64,000 nt of DNA, from NCBI RefSeq assembly GCF_000004075.3, contig NC_026659.2:1426001-1490000 (forward strand), written 5' to 3'. Position 1 is the stretch's first letter. Every line of letters starts with the position of its first letter. Below, one piece after another: positions 53,000-64,000 of the stretch. The translations under genes and the position numbers were made by a program. The DNA comes from Cucumis sativus. Lineage: Eukaryota; Streptophyta; Magnoliopsida; Cucurbitales; Cucurbitaceae. Below the pieces are notes generated by a model. The model saw only the letters and a list, made by a program, of their open reading frames with translations, searched no databases and was not told where the DNA came from.

Positions 53000-54712
53000 G
53001 CTTGGGAGGACATTTTCCTCCAACAAATTAAAGCTATTCATGTTGTGATAGATGACTCCTGTATAATGAGAGTGAATTGCCTGCTCACTGAAGAAGAAAC
53101 GGCTCGGCCAGACATTTACATGTTGTATATAGATTTTACTCCTTGTAAGATTACCCTAAACTCAACCACATCAAATTGTTGTCAAAATCATAAAACTCAG
53201 TTGAAGAATTGTAACTATATGCGTGTGCTTCCAAACAATATTATTGGAGGCCTCCTTCCTATAAAGCAAAAGATCCTCACCTTGTTCTTTTTCCTGGTTT
53301 GGATCATTTAGTATGCTTAAGGCTGTTTGATTCTTGTAATGTCTGTCTTAAGAGATTATAGTTATGGTTTTTTAGTTTTAGTTTAAATCTATGGAATGGA
53401 GTGGAAATCAGAGAGAGAAGTTTGAGAATTGATAGAGTTGCACCAAAATGATAACATTCCAGATTCCAACAAGTTTTGTATCCTCTCCCTGGACTTTTGT
53501 TCCATGCAAACAAATTGCACAAGGATTAGGACTCACTTCAGTCTCTTCTACACTATATAAACACGGTCTTTAGTACTGCAGCAGCAGCAAGGAGGTTTGC
53601 TTTTTGTAGAACTGAAATTTAAGTCTCATTTTGTTGTCTAAATTTTCAACTTTTATGTTGTATTTTGGTTATTGTAATTTGAGGATGTTCATTTTGGTCG
53701 TTTTAGTGAAAGTGCTATGGATTTATAATAATGCTCATTTTTAAGCCTTTTAGTTACTTTATATGCCTCTATTGGAGTTTCAAAATTGACTACATTTTAA
53801 AAAGATTTCAGAACTTTTCTAAGATTTTAAAAACAACTTTGTTAGAAATTATAAGTTAAGTCACTTTTAAAAGAAATACTAGGGTTATACTTTTATCGTA
53901 AAATGAATAATTCAATATTAATTGACATATACTTCTTCAATTGTAATTGACATTGACTTCTTACTTTAAGTAATTTCAACGTCTAATGCTTAAATTTCTA
54001 TTCTTCACATTTTGTACTATATAAATAAGTCACGACTAGAAATAAGACAACGGCTACCATGTGTACAACTTCACAAGTATTAAAATTAACTCATTCTCTA
54101 ATTAGAGTCGAATGTGACTTTTTTTATAATGTCAAAATATGGACAAGAAAAATTCATTTGACCTTCCTATATATGAAGCTATAATGATATATTTATATGT
54201 GAACTAATGTTTTGGACTTATTTTTTGTAATTTTTCCTAGACATTTGACCTCTTAAGTAAGTTTCGAATTCATCTAAACACAATTTGATCTTTGTCGTCC
54301 TTTCAAATTCATCTAAACACAATTTGATCTATTTCGTCAGTTTTGACCTACTTTTTTCACATATGCATTCTTATTTCTTTTTACATTTATTTTTTGCTAC
54401 GATCCTATAGAGTGAATGATGAACCCATCAAACTTATTTGATGATAAGGAAGGTGTAAATTAAATGAAGAGAAGAAAAAACCTACACCACTTTAGTATTA
54501 TTTTCCTTTGGAGAAAAAACACCCACTTAATAATGTGTTTATTCTACGAATTTGTGACATGACAGAAGCTGGGTCTTTAAAAATGTTTGAATCAAAGGCT
54601 TAATACATACAATGTAATAGTTGAATCAACATATTTAATCACCAATTGGGTACTCAAGCTGAAAATTGAATGATATCATTCTAAGAAATGACAAAACAAT
54701 TAGGATTCTCCT
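53000..54712. other. DDA1 3' flank and start of the HMA-gene duplication block
   Basis: The first few hundred bases are probably DDA1 3' UTR. From about 53600 the sequence is recognisably repeated at about 55740-56950 (for example the CTCATTCTCTAATTAGAGTC block at 54090 and 56044), so it belongs to the tandem duplication carrying the HMA genes. Confidence 0.55.
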
Positions 54713-55257
54713 CTACACTACACACACCGCAGTTACGATATCCAGTAGGAATACAGCCATAGCTTTTGTACAATGTAAGAAGGTTTCAATTTTACCACTT
54801 TCACCCTTTTCCTTTGGCTTTGTATCTTGTGGTGCCTTCTTCTCTTCTTTCGCCGGGCCGACGATTTCGGCGTTCGGCCAATGCTTTCGAACCTTTGCAA
54901 CTACATCAACTGAATCCACATCCCCAATTACTGTTAGCTTCTTGTCCTTTATGTCCATGGCGATCGATTCAATTCCTTCAAAAAAGAATGAAAACTTTAT
55001 CTAATTCAGTCTCAAGAAAGGAAAAAAAAATGACGGGAATTTGAAAAAGGGTTGTTGAGTAATGGATTACCTTGAAGGACAGAGACAGATTTTAAGGCCT
55101 TTCGTTTCCCTTTATCATCATGTACGTCCAATTGCACCACAACTTTCTGCATAAGGAAAACAGTGGAAGTTAGTCAAGTAAGTTAAAGTGAGAAAACAGA
55201 GAGATTAAAGAAAAGCCATTAAAAAAAGAGGAAAAATAAAATGAAACTCACCCTCAT
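54713..55257 (-). CDS. HMA-domain (HIPP-like) protein 1, frameshifted tail, no CaaX box
   Basis: Exons in gene order: 55257-55252 (only ATG AGG), 55146-55071, 54975-54713; 115 codons, 114 aa. The HMA-type fold reads [40 protein letters not shown] and [20 protein letters not shown]. The metal-binding CxxC of classical HMA domains is absent (VHDDKGK in its place). Compared with its paralogue at 57996, one G is missing where the paralogue reads AATTGGTACAAAAG and this gene CATTGTACAAAAG (about 54770). After it the frame shifts and ends in AVCVV instead of a CVIS prenylation box. Even without the shift the terminal Cys is displaced (about 54690). It may be a decaying gene or a short cytosolic variant. 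Confidence 0.7.
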
Positions 55258-57995
55258 ATTGAAATTGAAAGGTTGAAAGGTTGAAGAAGAAGAAGAAGAA
55301 GAAGAATGGTCTAATTTGAAGAAAGGTTGGAGAATTTTGAGGACTAAATAAGAAAGAAAATGTTTGAACTTCGAATACTAAAGAGGAAAGGAAAAGGAAA
55401 AGAGTATTGAACTTCGTCGGAAGCTACGCTTCAATGACTTAGCAAAGCCAAAGTCCTTCGCTGACAAAGTCGTCTTTTGAGTGAGTTGTTATTCATACAT
55501 TTTTTGGGTTTAGTTTTTCAAAGTTCAAAATTGTTTAATCTTTTTTGTTTGTTTGTTTTTTCTTTTTAATGTTTGAATTTGAATTGAATTGATTTCCGAG
55601 GTTTCAAAAATATATTTAAAAAATTGGTTAGATTTTGAAAGCTACATTTCTTATTTTAAAAAGTTCATAAATCCTTACTCTTTTAAATACTTTTTAGCAT
55701 GTGAAGCACTTTTAAACAATGTAAATGATTTCAAGAAGGTTTGCTTTATGTACAACTCATATTTAAATCTCATTTTGTTATCTAAATTTTCTAACTTTTT
55801 ATGTTTATATTTCAAGTAAAGTGTTTTGACTAAATCTTTATTTTTTTTTTGTTTGTTAGAAATTATAAGTTACGTTATTAAAGTTATACTAATTGACGTG
55901 TACTTCTTACTTTGACGTACGTCAATGTCTAATGTTTAAATTTTTATATTCTTATATATTGTACTAAACAAATAAGTCAAATCTCAACTAGAAAGAAGAT
56001 AACATGACTACACGAGTATAACTCCACAATTATTAAAATGGACTCATTCTCTAATTAGAGTCAAATGTGACTTTTCTTTTTTAAAAAATTATATCACAAC
56101 GTTGATGTCAAAATTTGCACAAGAAAAATACATTTGGTCTTTCCATATATGAAACTGTAATGATATATTTATAGGTGAACTCAGTAGTGAATTCAGAAAT
56201 TTTATATAGGGAAGCACTAGACACTACATATTAAACACACCAAAAAATGTTAGAAAAATATTTTGTTGTTTCATTGATACTCCAATAATATTCACTATAA
56301 TTATAGCAATAAACAGTTTTCACGTAATTTTTTGTAATGTAAATATATTAATTAAAAATTTACATAACAAAAGAAATAGTTTTATCTTAGATGAGTTTTT
56401 TTTTCTCATTTTAAAAAATAATATTCCTTTTAGGAAACCAAATTATCCTCATTTTAGAAAATCATTGAAATGTATGAAGAAATTTTATATCTTTATTTTA
56501 AGAAATGATTGAAATTTATGAAGAAATTTGATGTTTGAGGAAAGAAAATGGTTGATATTTGAATAAAATAAAATTATTGATGTTTATAATAAAATCTATT
56601 TTGTGACAAATTACAAAGAAATTTGATATTTGAGAAAAGAAAATTATTGATATTTAGAATAAAAACTATTTCGTAAAAATAATTGTAGCAAACAAAATTT
56701 GAACTCACGATCAAAATAGTTATGTCCTACAACACAAGCAAATAAATCTGCCTTTAGGTGAACTGATGGAGAGTTCATCCTAATCTTAAACGAGTTAGGA
56801 TTAAATCTTATCAGTTCATTTTGCTTTTGACTTGTTTTTTTATAACATTTTCTTGGCATTTAACCTCTTACCTCAAATTCAAATTCATCTAACACAATTT
56901 GATATGTTATCTTAGTTTTGAATTTTCCATGGATACATTTCTATTTTCTTTTATATTTCCTTTTTGCTACATGATCATAACCCGTCAATCTTATGAGATG
57001 ATAATGAATGTATAATCACCTAATGTATAATTGAGTATATATCTATAATTCATTACTACCTAATCTTTGAGCAAATTGTTTTTTAAATTACAAAACTTCA
57101 AACCTTTTTTTTACGTCAAAATTAAAGAAACTTTAATTTAATTGGTGAGTAAAAAAGTGAATTTTGATGATAATGAAAAGATATAAACCTTTATTTTAAT
57201 ATTTGTAAAGCAAGTTTTTTTTTCCCCTTTTCCCACCATGTGTTCTTTTGATTTTGTTGGACACTTTTATTTTTATTATTTTTTAATTACATTTTTATAT
57301 TTCTATCTTTAAAAAGTTGCAAAATTTTATTTAGCTTTTTTTTTCTTTTTTCTTTTTTAAAGAATAGTATGTAGGGATATCCATAATAGTACTTGAGAAT
57401 TATGACATCTTTGTTGATTTGTTTGTTCTTGATTTAATCTTTTGATTTGACACATTCTTTTACTAATTACAACAGTAATCGAGTGGATGATCAAAATTAT
57501 TAGTATGATAATTAATTTAATGATATTCAAATTTTCCATCCTTATCTATGGGGAATAAAAAATTGAATCATAAACAAATGATAAACTCACAAACATCTCA
57601 ACATAAATAATTTTATAAAATATATGCTTTTGCATTTCTCCTTTTTTTTGTAGAGGACACCTCACCCTTTCAAGATTCGTCTTCTTCTAACTCTTTTTTT
57701 AACACGCAAATAACCTTATCACAAATTAAATCCAACCTTAGACAATAATATGATCTAAGTTTCTAAACCTTATACGTGTGTATACATAATATGTATATAT
57801 TGTAAAAGAAAAACATTAAAGGAAGAGAATAAAAAACCTACACCACTCTAGCAATGTATATTTTGCTTGGAGAAAAAACTATTCCATGGAGTTTCTGAAA
57901 ATGTTTGAATCGGATGCTTAATACATAGTTTTATATACTGGTTGAATCAACATATTTCATTACCAATTGATACTCTAAAAATTGGATGATAACAT
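55258..57995. other. HMA gene 1 leader, (GAA)8, and copy-2 flank
   Basis: Directly upstream of HMA gene 1 is a (GAA)8 run at 55283-55306, which is CTT on the gene strand. The rest is AT-rich duplicated sequence, with a hAT-like insertion at 56182-56756. No other open frame looks real. Confidence 0.55.
56182..56756. mobile_element. Non-autonomous hAT-like insertion with 8 bp target duplication
   Basis: GGTGAACT occurs at 56174-56181 and 56757-56764 (9 bp if the preceding A is counted). The left end starts CAGTAGTGAATTCAG; the right end AAATAAATCTGCCTTTA reads on the other strand TAAAGGCAGATTTATTT, an imperfect inverted match and similar to the element at 60158. The corresponding place in duplication copy 1 (about 54200) has no such insert, an empty-site comparison. 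There is no transposase. Confidence 0.7.
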
Positions 57996-58583
57996 TCAAG
58001 AAATGACACAAGAATTAGGATTCTCCTCTATACCATACACACGGTAATTGGGAGCTCCATATTGAATATGACCATGGCTTTTGTACCAATTAAGAAGATC
58101 TTCAATTTTTTCACTTTCACTCTTTTCCTTTGGCTTTGTCACTTTTGGTGGTGCGGCCTTCTCTTCTTTCGCTGGGCCGACGCTGATGATATCGGCGTTC
58201 GGCCAATGCTTTCGAACCTTGTCAGCTACATCAACTGGATCAACATCCCCAATTACTGTTAGCTTCTTGTCCTTCATGTCCATGGCGATCGATTCAATTC
58301 CTTCAGAAAAAGAATAAACATTTTATTTAAACTCAGTTAATTCACTCTCAAGAAAGGGAAAAAAATGAAAGGTATTTGAAAAAGGGTTGTTGAGTGATGG
58401 ATTACCTTGAAGACCAGAGACAGATTTTAAAGCCTTTTGTTTCCCTTTGTCATCATGTAAGTCCAATTTCACCACAACTTTCTGCAGAAGGAAAACAATG
58501 GAAGTAAGTTAAAGTGGGAAAACAGAGAGATTAAAGAAAACCCATTAAAAACAGAGGAAAAATAAAATGAAACTCACCCTCAT
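57996..58583 (-). CDS. HMA-domain isoprenylated protein 2 (HIPP-like, CVIS terminus)
   Basis: Exons in gene order: 58583-58578 (ATG AGG), 58481-58406, 58300-57996; 387 nt, 128 aa. It has a single N-terminal HMA-like domain, about residues 3-70 ([60 protein letters not shown]), then a charged Lys/Glu/Pro linker and the tail [13 protein letters not shown]. The final CVIS is a farnesylation-type CaaX box, predicting membrane association. The CxxC metal site is missing (LHDDKGK), so metal binding is doubtful; many HIPP clades share this. A (GAA)8 run, CTT on the gene strand, lies at 58601-58624 in the leader. Closest relative in the window is gene 1. Confidence 0.9.
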
Positions 58584-59832
58584 ATTGAAATTGAAAGCTT
58601 GAAGAAGAAGAAGAAGAAGAAGAATGGTCTGATTTGAAGAAAGGTTGGAGGGTTTGAGGATTAAATAAGAAACGAAAATGTTTGAATACTATAAGAGGAA
58701 AGGAAAAGGAAAAGAGTAATGAACTTCCTTGGAGGCCACGCTTCAATGTCTTGGCAAAACCAAAGTCTTCGTCTTCGCTAACAAAGTCATCGTTTCACTC
58801 TTACATTTTCTTAATTATTCTTATAATAAGATAAGTGGATGTCTCTCATGGACGCCAATAGTACGAATAATCTAGTTTTAAATCTTCCAACATTGATTAG
58901 GTTACTCATTGATTGCCATTAACTTTTTGTAGGATAGTTTCAAATATGCTCCAACTATCGGTAGATTTTAACACAGTACAAAGAAAAACATTACGGAAAT
59001 AGCAATGTATAGATTCAATTGGATTAGTAGAAGTTCATCATCGATACAATCTATTGCTAATATAAGTCTATCACTTATACAACTTATTTAAAAGTCTTGT
59101 TATATTTAAAATAAAGCTTAGTTATTTGTTAAATTTTTTTGTTGTCTTTTTTAGTGTTTGAATTTGATTTCAATTGAATTTCAAGGTTTCAAAATATATT
59201 TAAAAAAGTAATTAGACCGTGAGAGGTACGTTTTCTATTTTAAAAAGTTTCCAAATATTTGAAAAATGTAAATGATATAAAGAATGTATTATTTAAAGAA
59301 AGAAAGTAGTGTAAGCAAATTATTATATATTTACATTCTTAGAAATGCTACTAACTAATGATGTAATGTTGCGATAGTTATATACATATTATCTCAAAAA
59401 TAGAAAATGACAGTATACTCAAAATGCAAAATTAAAGAAAAAGGAAGCATTCTTTTTAAAATATTGTAATGATGAAATGACCAATTTAACCTTTCATGTT
59501 CCCTTTTTGTACTTGTATTAATTAATATTTCTTTCTCCATATTATTATTGCTCCCTTTTCATATCTTAAAACTCTATTTTTGTTTTTATAATAAAATTGC
59601 TCAAATATTTCCAAATATTATAGTTTAATATCGACAAATCCAAATAGACCATGATAAACTATTATTTGAGTCTATTTGAGTCTATCACGGTCTAATATAT
59701 ATAATCTATTGTTAATAAAATGTAAAATTTTGCTACATTGACAAATATTATGGTTTATTTTAATATATTTGAAAACAATGGTTATTTATTATTGAATAAT
59801 TGTAATTGATGACTATTTTATGAATAATAATT

Positions 59833-59974
59833 AAAAAAATATTGCAAATATAGCAAAACTATCGCTGATAGACTTGTATGTTCTATAAGTGATAGATCAA
59901 TATTTACAACATGGTCTATCAGTTATAGACTTCTATAGAATTTAATAAATTTTGCTATATTTGTAATTTTTTTA
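59833..59974. mobile_element. MITE with ATATAGCAAAA-type inverted ends
   Basis: The left end ATTGCAAATATAGCAAAA (59841-59858) and right end TTTTGCTATATTTGTAAT (59950-59967) are inverted repeats with one mismatch, each preceded or followed by an A/T run. The interior carries TGATAGAC and GTCTATCA palindromic units. No target duplication could be set because the edges are A/T runs. Confidence 0.7.
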
Positions 59975-60157
59975 AAATATTGGTATATACTTAATTATTT
60001 GGAATGTAATTGCTAAATTTGCAACTATTCCTTTATTCTTGTCGTTGTTATTGTTATTATTTTAAAGATTATAAGATTTAACTTTATGAAAATTCATACG
60101 TCTTACTTGTTTAACTCTCTCACGTTTTTGTTCATAAACTCTTACAATTATGTCTAG

Positions 60158-60398
60158 TAGTGGCAGATTTACAAATTTGATACAAGGGGCACCATACACT
60201 ATACAATAAGAAAAAAAATCAAATTATAATCCTTTTAAGAAATTAAATTTGACAAGAATCGAACTTTTAAAATTAGTGGTTTTGCAGTGAGGTACAACCA
60301 TGGTACAGAAACCTAACATTTTAAAATTAATATTAAAATACAAAAACTGACAATATAAGGTGTGACATGTACTCAACCCTTTAATAAATCCGCATCTT
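60158..60398. mobile_element. hAT-type MITE, 241 bp, with 8 bp target duplication
   Basis: ATGTCTAG flanks the element at 60150-60157 and 60399-60406. The ends TAGTGGCAGATTTA (left) and TAAATCCGCATCTT (right, reverse AAGATGCGGATTTA) form imperfect inverted repeats. Eight-base target duplications are typical of the hAT superfamily. No coding capacity. Confidence 0.8.
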
Positions 60399-60432
60399 AT
60401 GTCTAGCTCTCAAACTTTGAAAAATTATTAGA

Positions 60433-60553
60433 TATAGTAAAATTTAAAATTTTATTAATGATAGACATCGATAGTCTTTTAACAATTTCTATATCATCAA
60501 CAATTCATATAATACGTATAATTTTATAAACTTTTAAATTTATTTTGCTATAT
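60433..60553. mobile_element. Small MITE of the ATATAGCAAAA family
   Basis: ATATAGTAAAAT (60433-60444) and ATTTTGCTATAT (60542-60553) are inverted repeats with one mismatch; the interior has TGATAGACATCGATAGTC. Related to the element at 59833. Confidence 0.6.
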
Positions 60554-60999
60554 TGGAAAATGATTACTTATATTTAAAAGAAAATTAGAATTATATATTT
60601 AAGAAGTCTATATGGTACTAAGTCATGTGGACAATTAATGGGTTAGTTGGGGTTCCAATTCATCACTATCATCTTTTAATATTATTGCAATCCCACCCTC
60701 AGGTTAAGCTTTAATTTAAACCAACAGAAAGTTGATGTGAATTTGAGGAATGGTCACAACTGTTGAAGAGACATATAATATCCCTCAATCAACATTATCA
60801 AATATACAATTATTAGATCAAATTAGAGATATATATATACACACAATTGTAAAATTGTTGATTGATCAAGACATATATAGAAAGGGAAAGTGAGAGAAAA
60901 AAAAAGGATGATTTAGAAAAATATCTTAAGTTGGTGTTGATCACTGGATGATTAAGAGCCACTTGATAGACATTCGACACTACGTCATCAAAATATTTT

Positions 61000-61139
61000 A
61001 AAAAATAGCAAAAATAATAAAAATTTATATATGACTGTCCATCAATTTATCTATATCGTTAACACAATCATGTTAATATCTATTATTGATTGAATCTCAA
61101 AATTTTGCGATAAATATTGGGTTAAATTTGCTATTTTTT
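61000..61139. mobile_element. Small MITE of the ATATAGCAAAA family
   Basis: AAAAAATAGCAAA (61000-61012) and TTTGCTATTTTTT (61127-61139) are perfect 13 bp inverted repeats. The interior is diverged from the other members. Assigned by its ends and its place in the cluster. Confidence 0.6.
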
Positions 61140-61985
61140 ATAATTATTCTTATATATTTGCTTTTAATTTCCCATCTCTTTTACATGTACATTTATTACA
61201 GATATATTTAAGATTTATGTTAGAAATTTGTTTTAAATAAAAAAGAATAAAAATATTTATAAATACAATAAAATTTCATACTTTATCAAATTTGTATCTC
61301 ACTGGTAAATTTTTAAAATTATTTAGCTCTAATTTTGGAAAGATAGACTATACAAAAGAAATAGTTAAAAGTTATAAGTTTGTTTTTAGCTTTATCCTAT
61401 TAAGGACAAACCTTTCAACCTTATCATAATTGAAAGAACTAGAAATCAAATAATGCCATATTTGTACTCACTCAATACAAAATAACAAATTGTCCATAAT
61501 TGAATTCGTGTCTTAATGTATCCAAATATAAACAAATTTTGGAAAATAAAAATCGATAAACTTTTATTATTGTTTATAAATAATATAGAATAAAAAAAAA
61601 GTCTATGAATAGTCTATCTCTTGTGTATATATATTTTAAAAATTGTTCTATTTTTGTTAGTTAATTGGAAACTCAAATTTTATTAAACTTTTGTTACTCT
61701 TCTGTTTTGTTTACAATTTTTGTTTGTAACGCAACTTACTTTGGTATATACGATTTGTGATTATAATTAAAATATTGTATTATTATTATATTGAGTAAAT
61801 TCCATTAATAGCTAATAGAGAATCACTATATTTAAACCTTCAAATTAAAAATAAAACATAGCTTAACCTAATAATTATGCAGTTTAACAATATGTGAAAT
61901 TGAGAGCATTCTTGTTCTACTTTTAACTTCAAAAGAGTACATAACATACTAACTAGTTTGAACTATATACTCTCTGAGTTAAATT

Positions 61986-62608
61986 CTAACTTATGACACA
62001 AGAGTTAGAATTCTCCTCCAAATGATCACTATACACATCATAGTTAACAGCAGAAGCATGATGATTATCATAGCTTTTGTATAATTTAAGTAGCTCTTCC
62101 ATCTTTTGATCATTATTTTGATTCTTTTGCTCTTCCTTCTTCTCTTCCTTCGCGGGGCCGATGCTGACGATGTCGGCGTCCGGCCAATGTTTACGGACCT
62201 TCCCAACCACATCAACTGGGTCTACATCTCCAATCACTGTTAACTTTTTGTCTTTCATGTCCATGGCGATTAATTCAATTCCTGAGTATATGAATTAATT
62301 TTCTTTACTTTGGTGTTCATCTCTCCAAAAGAAAAGAAGAAAAAAAAGATGTTCTGGCGAAAATTTGTAAGAGGGTAGCTAATAGAGTTATAATTGATAA
62401 TTACCTTGAAGAACAGATACTGATTTCAAGGCTTTTTGCTTTTCTCTATCACCATGCAATTCCAATTTCAATACCACTTTCTGCATGCACATAGAAGATA
62501 TTGTTAAATTTTGTTACTTAATCAAATCCGCTGCAAACAAGAAGAAGAAGAAGAAGAAGAAGAAAAGGCAAGTAAAATAGAGTATAATTAAGAAAGTCTC
62601 ACTCTCAT
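61986..62608 (-). CDS. HMA-domain isoprenylated protein 3 (HIPP-like, CVIS terminus)
   Basis: Exons in gene order: 62608-62603 (ATG AGA), 62480-62405, 62281-61986; 378 nt, 125 aa. The HMA-like domain is at about residues 3-68 ([59 protein letters not shown]). A Lys/Glu/Asn/Gln-rich linker follows ([20 protein letters not shown]), and the end [11 protein letters not shown] has a CaaX box. CxxC is missing (LHGDREK). It is the most diverged of the three and keeps only the coding part in common with them, so it split off before the duplication that made genes 1 and 2. A (GAA)8 run lies at 62541-62564 in its first intron. Role unknown; HIPPs are linked to metal handling and stress responses in general. 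Confidence 0.9.
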
Positions 62609-64000
62609 TTTGAGTTTGGTAAGATGAAATATTATGTGAACTGGGGAATGATGGAAGCTGAGAGATGGGGATCGGAGGGGAAATTTTATGAAGAGAGAAA
62701 GGAGAAGGGGACTTAATTATTAATGGTTTGTGGAAGCTAAGTGATAAAGTAGGAAAATGAGTGGACAAGTTTTAAATAAATAAAGAAGGAATAAGAGGAG
62801 AGAGGAAATTGGAGGGTTGAAATGTAGATATCCTTTTTAATGCTAATTTCACATTAACTTAGCCTTTAGATTATGATAAAAAAAAAAAACTAATAATTAA
62901 AAGTGGCCATTGGTGAAAATTTCAAGAGTAAGTTTTAAATGATATATAAGGCAAAATTTTGAATTTAATGTTTATATAAAAATTTTCAAATTTAAATTTA
63001 GCATGGGGTAGATTATACAATTTTTTTATAAAAAAAATGAAACCTTACCAAATTTATAATTTAAAATTTAAGAGACCAAATAAACTTAAATTTCAAAGTT
63101 GAAATAGAAAATGTAAATTAAAACATCCAAAAACTAATATATATATATATATATATATTAAAACAAACATATACTTCACTTTTTATCAAGTTAAATTTCG
63201 ATTTCTCATGTGAATATATATACAATAATCAACTACCTAATCTTCCAAAAACCTTAGTTTCTTTTTGAGTATTTTGGCTCCAATATATTACTTCATTTAC
63301 GAAGAAAAGCAAGAAGAATGTAATAATTAATTTAAATTGCTTTACATATATAATTTCACACGACTTCTCCTTTTTTCATAATGTGTGGTCATTGTTTGTC
63401 TTTGTACCTACTAAAGAACTTCAATGATTAAATTGATTAATTATTACGAATATTATATATATACATCATAAATTGGGGACCCATGCCCTCTTTTATCTAA
63501 TGCTTTTAGAAAGTTGATTAATGTTATATTATTCTTATCTGCACATAATGTTACTGTATAATATTTTGATATTTGATCAACTATATATATTAGCATATAA
63601 CAACCCCTTGATTAACCTAATTACCTATATATATATTATTAATTATTCATTTAGTGGTTGTTTTAGTGATATTTTACTCAAATTAACAACTTGAATGTAA
63701 TAATATAGAGTAGAATAAGCCCTACGTTTTCCCACACAACCAACACATATTTTATTCAAAACTTTCAAAAAAGTGATTTCTTTTTCATCACATATATAAT
63801 AATCCATATATCCTCTATTAATATTCATTAACTAAAACATAAATAAAAAAAGCTTAATATATACTTAGCTTCCACATTGGCCGTACTTAAAAAAAAAAAA
63901 AAAAAAGAATTATAGCCTTCACCTCTCTAGCTAATGTATATATATTGTGATAATTAATTTAGAAAAATCTTTGGAGAGGACACCACAATGTGAATATAAC
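62609..64000. other. Upstream region of HMA gene 3, no further gene seen
   Basis: AT-rich sequence with a short AT microsatellite near 63136-63159 and an A run near 63890-63907. Open frames are short and of low complexity. The window ends before another gene is recognisable. Confidence 0.5.

Larger units (their letters stand above)
53598..58800. repeat. Tandem segmental duplication carrying HMA genes 1 and 2
   Basis: Copy 1 (about 53598-55480) and copy 2 (about 55738-58800) align in the same order: CATTTTGTTRTCTAAATTTT (R = G or A), ACTCATTCTCTAATTAGAGT, AACACAATTTGAT, AAAAAACCTACACCACT, then the HMA gene and its GAA-repeat leader. Copy 2 is longer because of a 575 bp hAT-like insertion (56182-56756) and extra sequence at about 57005-57830. 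A further partial match at about 59145-59280 to 55570-55740 suggests more rounds. Boundaries are approximate. Confidence 0.8.
58584..61985. other. Intergenic region rich in MITEs between HMA genes 2 and 3
   Basis: AT-rich, no gene. It contains at least four small inverted-repeat elements (listed) and further TCTATCA/TGATAGA-rich stretches at about 58940-59100 and 59600-59760 that look like decayed members of the same family. The part next to 61985 should hold the 3' UTR of HMA gene 3. Confidence 0.6.

Overview
This is a 64 kb piece of a plant nuclear genome, almost certainly a eudicot. It is AT-rich, its genes carry many GT-AG introns, it has plant-only families (RBOH NADPH oxidase, isoprenylated HMA proteins, PIAL SUMO ligase, GH9B endoglucanase), and it holds small degenerate transposons. 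A cucurbit is my best guess from overall protein and repeat character, but no diagnostic sequence proves it. No rRNA, tRNA, CRISPR or prokaryotic feature was seen. All gene models below were spliced by hand. Every reported exon chain keeps one open frame from ATG to stop. Layout, left to right: a minus-strand RBOHF-type NADPH oxidase (1143-9935; 14 exons, 935 aa) with a tiny upstream ORF whose stop overlaps the main start; an almost gene-free 13.8 kb stretch (10.3-24.0 kb) with a long AT microsatellite; a plus-strand PIAL-type SUMO E3/E4 ligase (24055-34765; 16 exons, 857 aa) whose introns hold a copia remnant, a 5'-truncated LINE with target-site duplication and a complete 270 bp TRIM; and a plus-strand GH9B endo-beta-1,4-glucanase (37668-40944; 488 aa). 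A rearranged cluster follows: a G-patch protein (minus, 41744-45102), a decayed copy of DDA1, SPO11-2 (plus, 46914-49138; 384 aa), a decayed fragment of the G-patch gene, and the intact DDA1 (plus, 50855-52999; 98 aa). Last comes a minus-strand array of three HMA-domain (HIPP-type) genes at 54.7-62.6 kb, the first with a frameshifted tail, among MITEs and hAT-like elements. The genes do not form one pathway: they cover ROS production, SUMOylation, cell-wall hydrolysis, RNA-related G-patch function, meiotic double-strand breaks, CUL4-DDB1 ubiquitination and membrane-anchored HMA proteins. The most unusual structure is the reciprocal arrangement around SPO11-2: intact G-patch gene plus dead DDA1 on its left, dead G-patch fragment plus intact DDA1 on its right. 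This is what a tandem duplication followed by complementary loss would leave. No clearly new molecular system was found; the points of interest are genome-evolution and regulatory ones.
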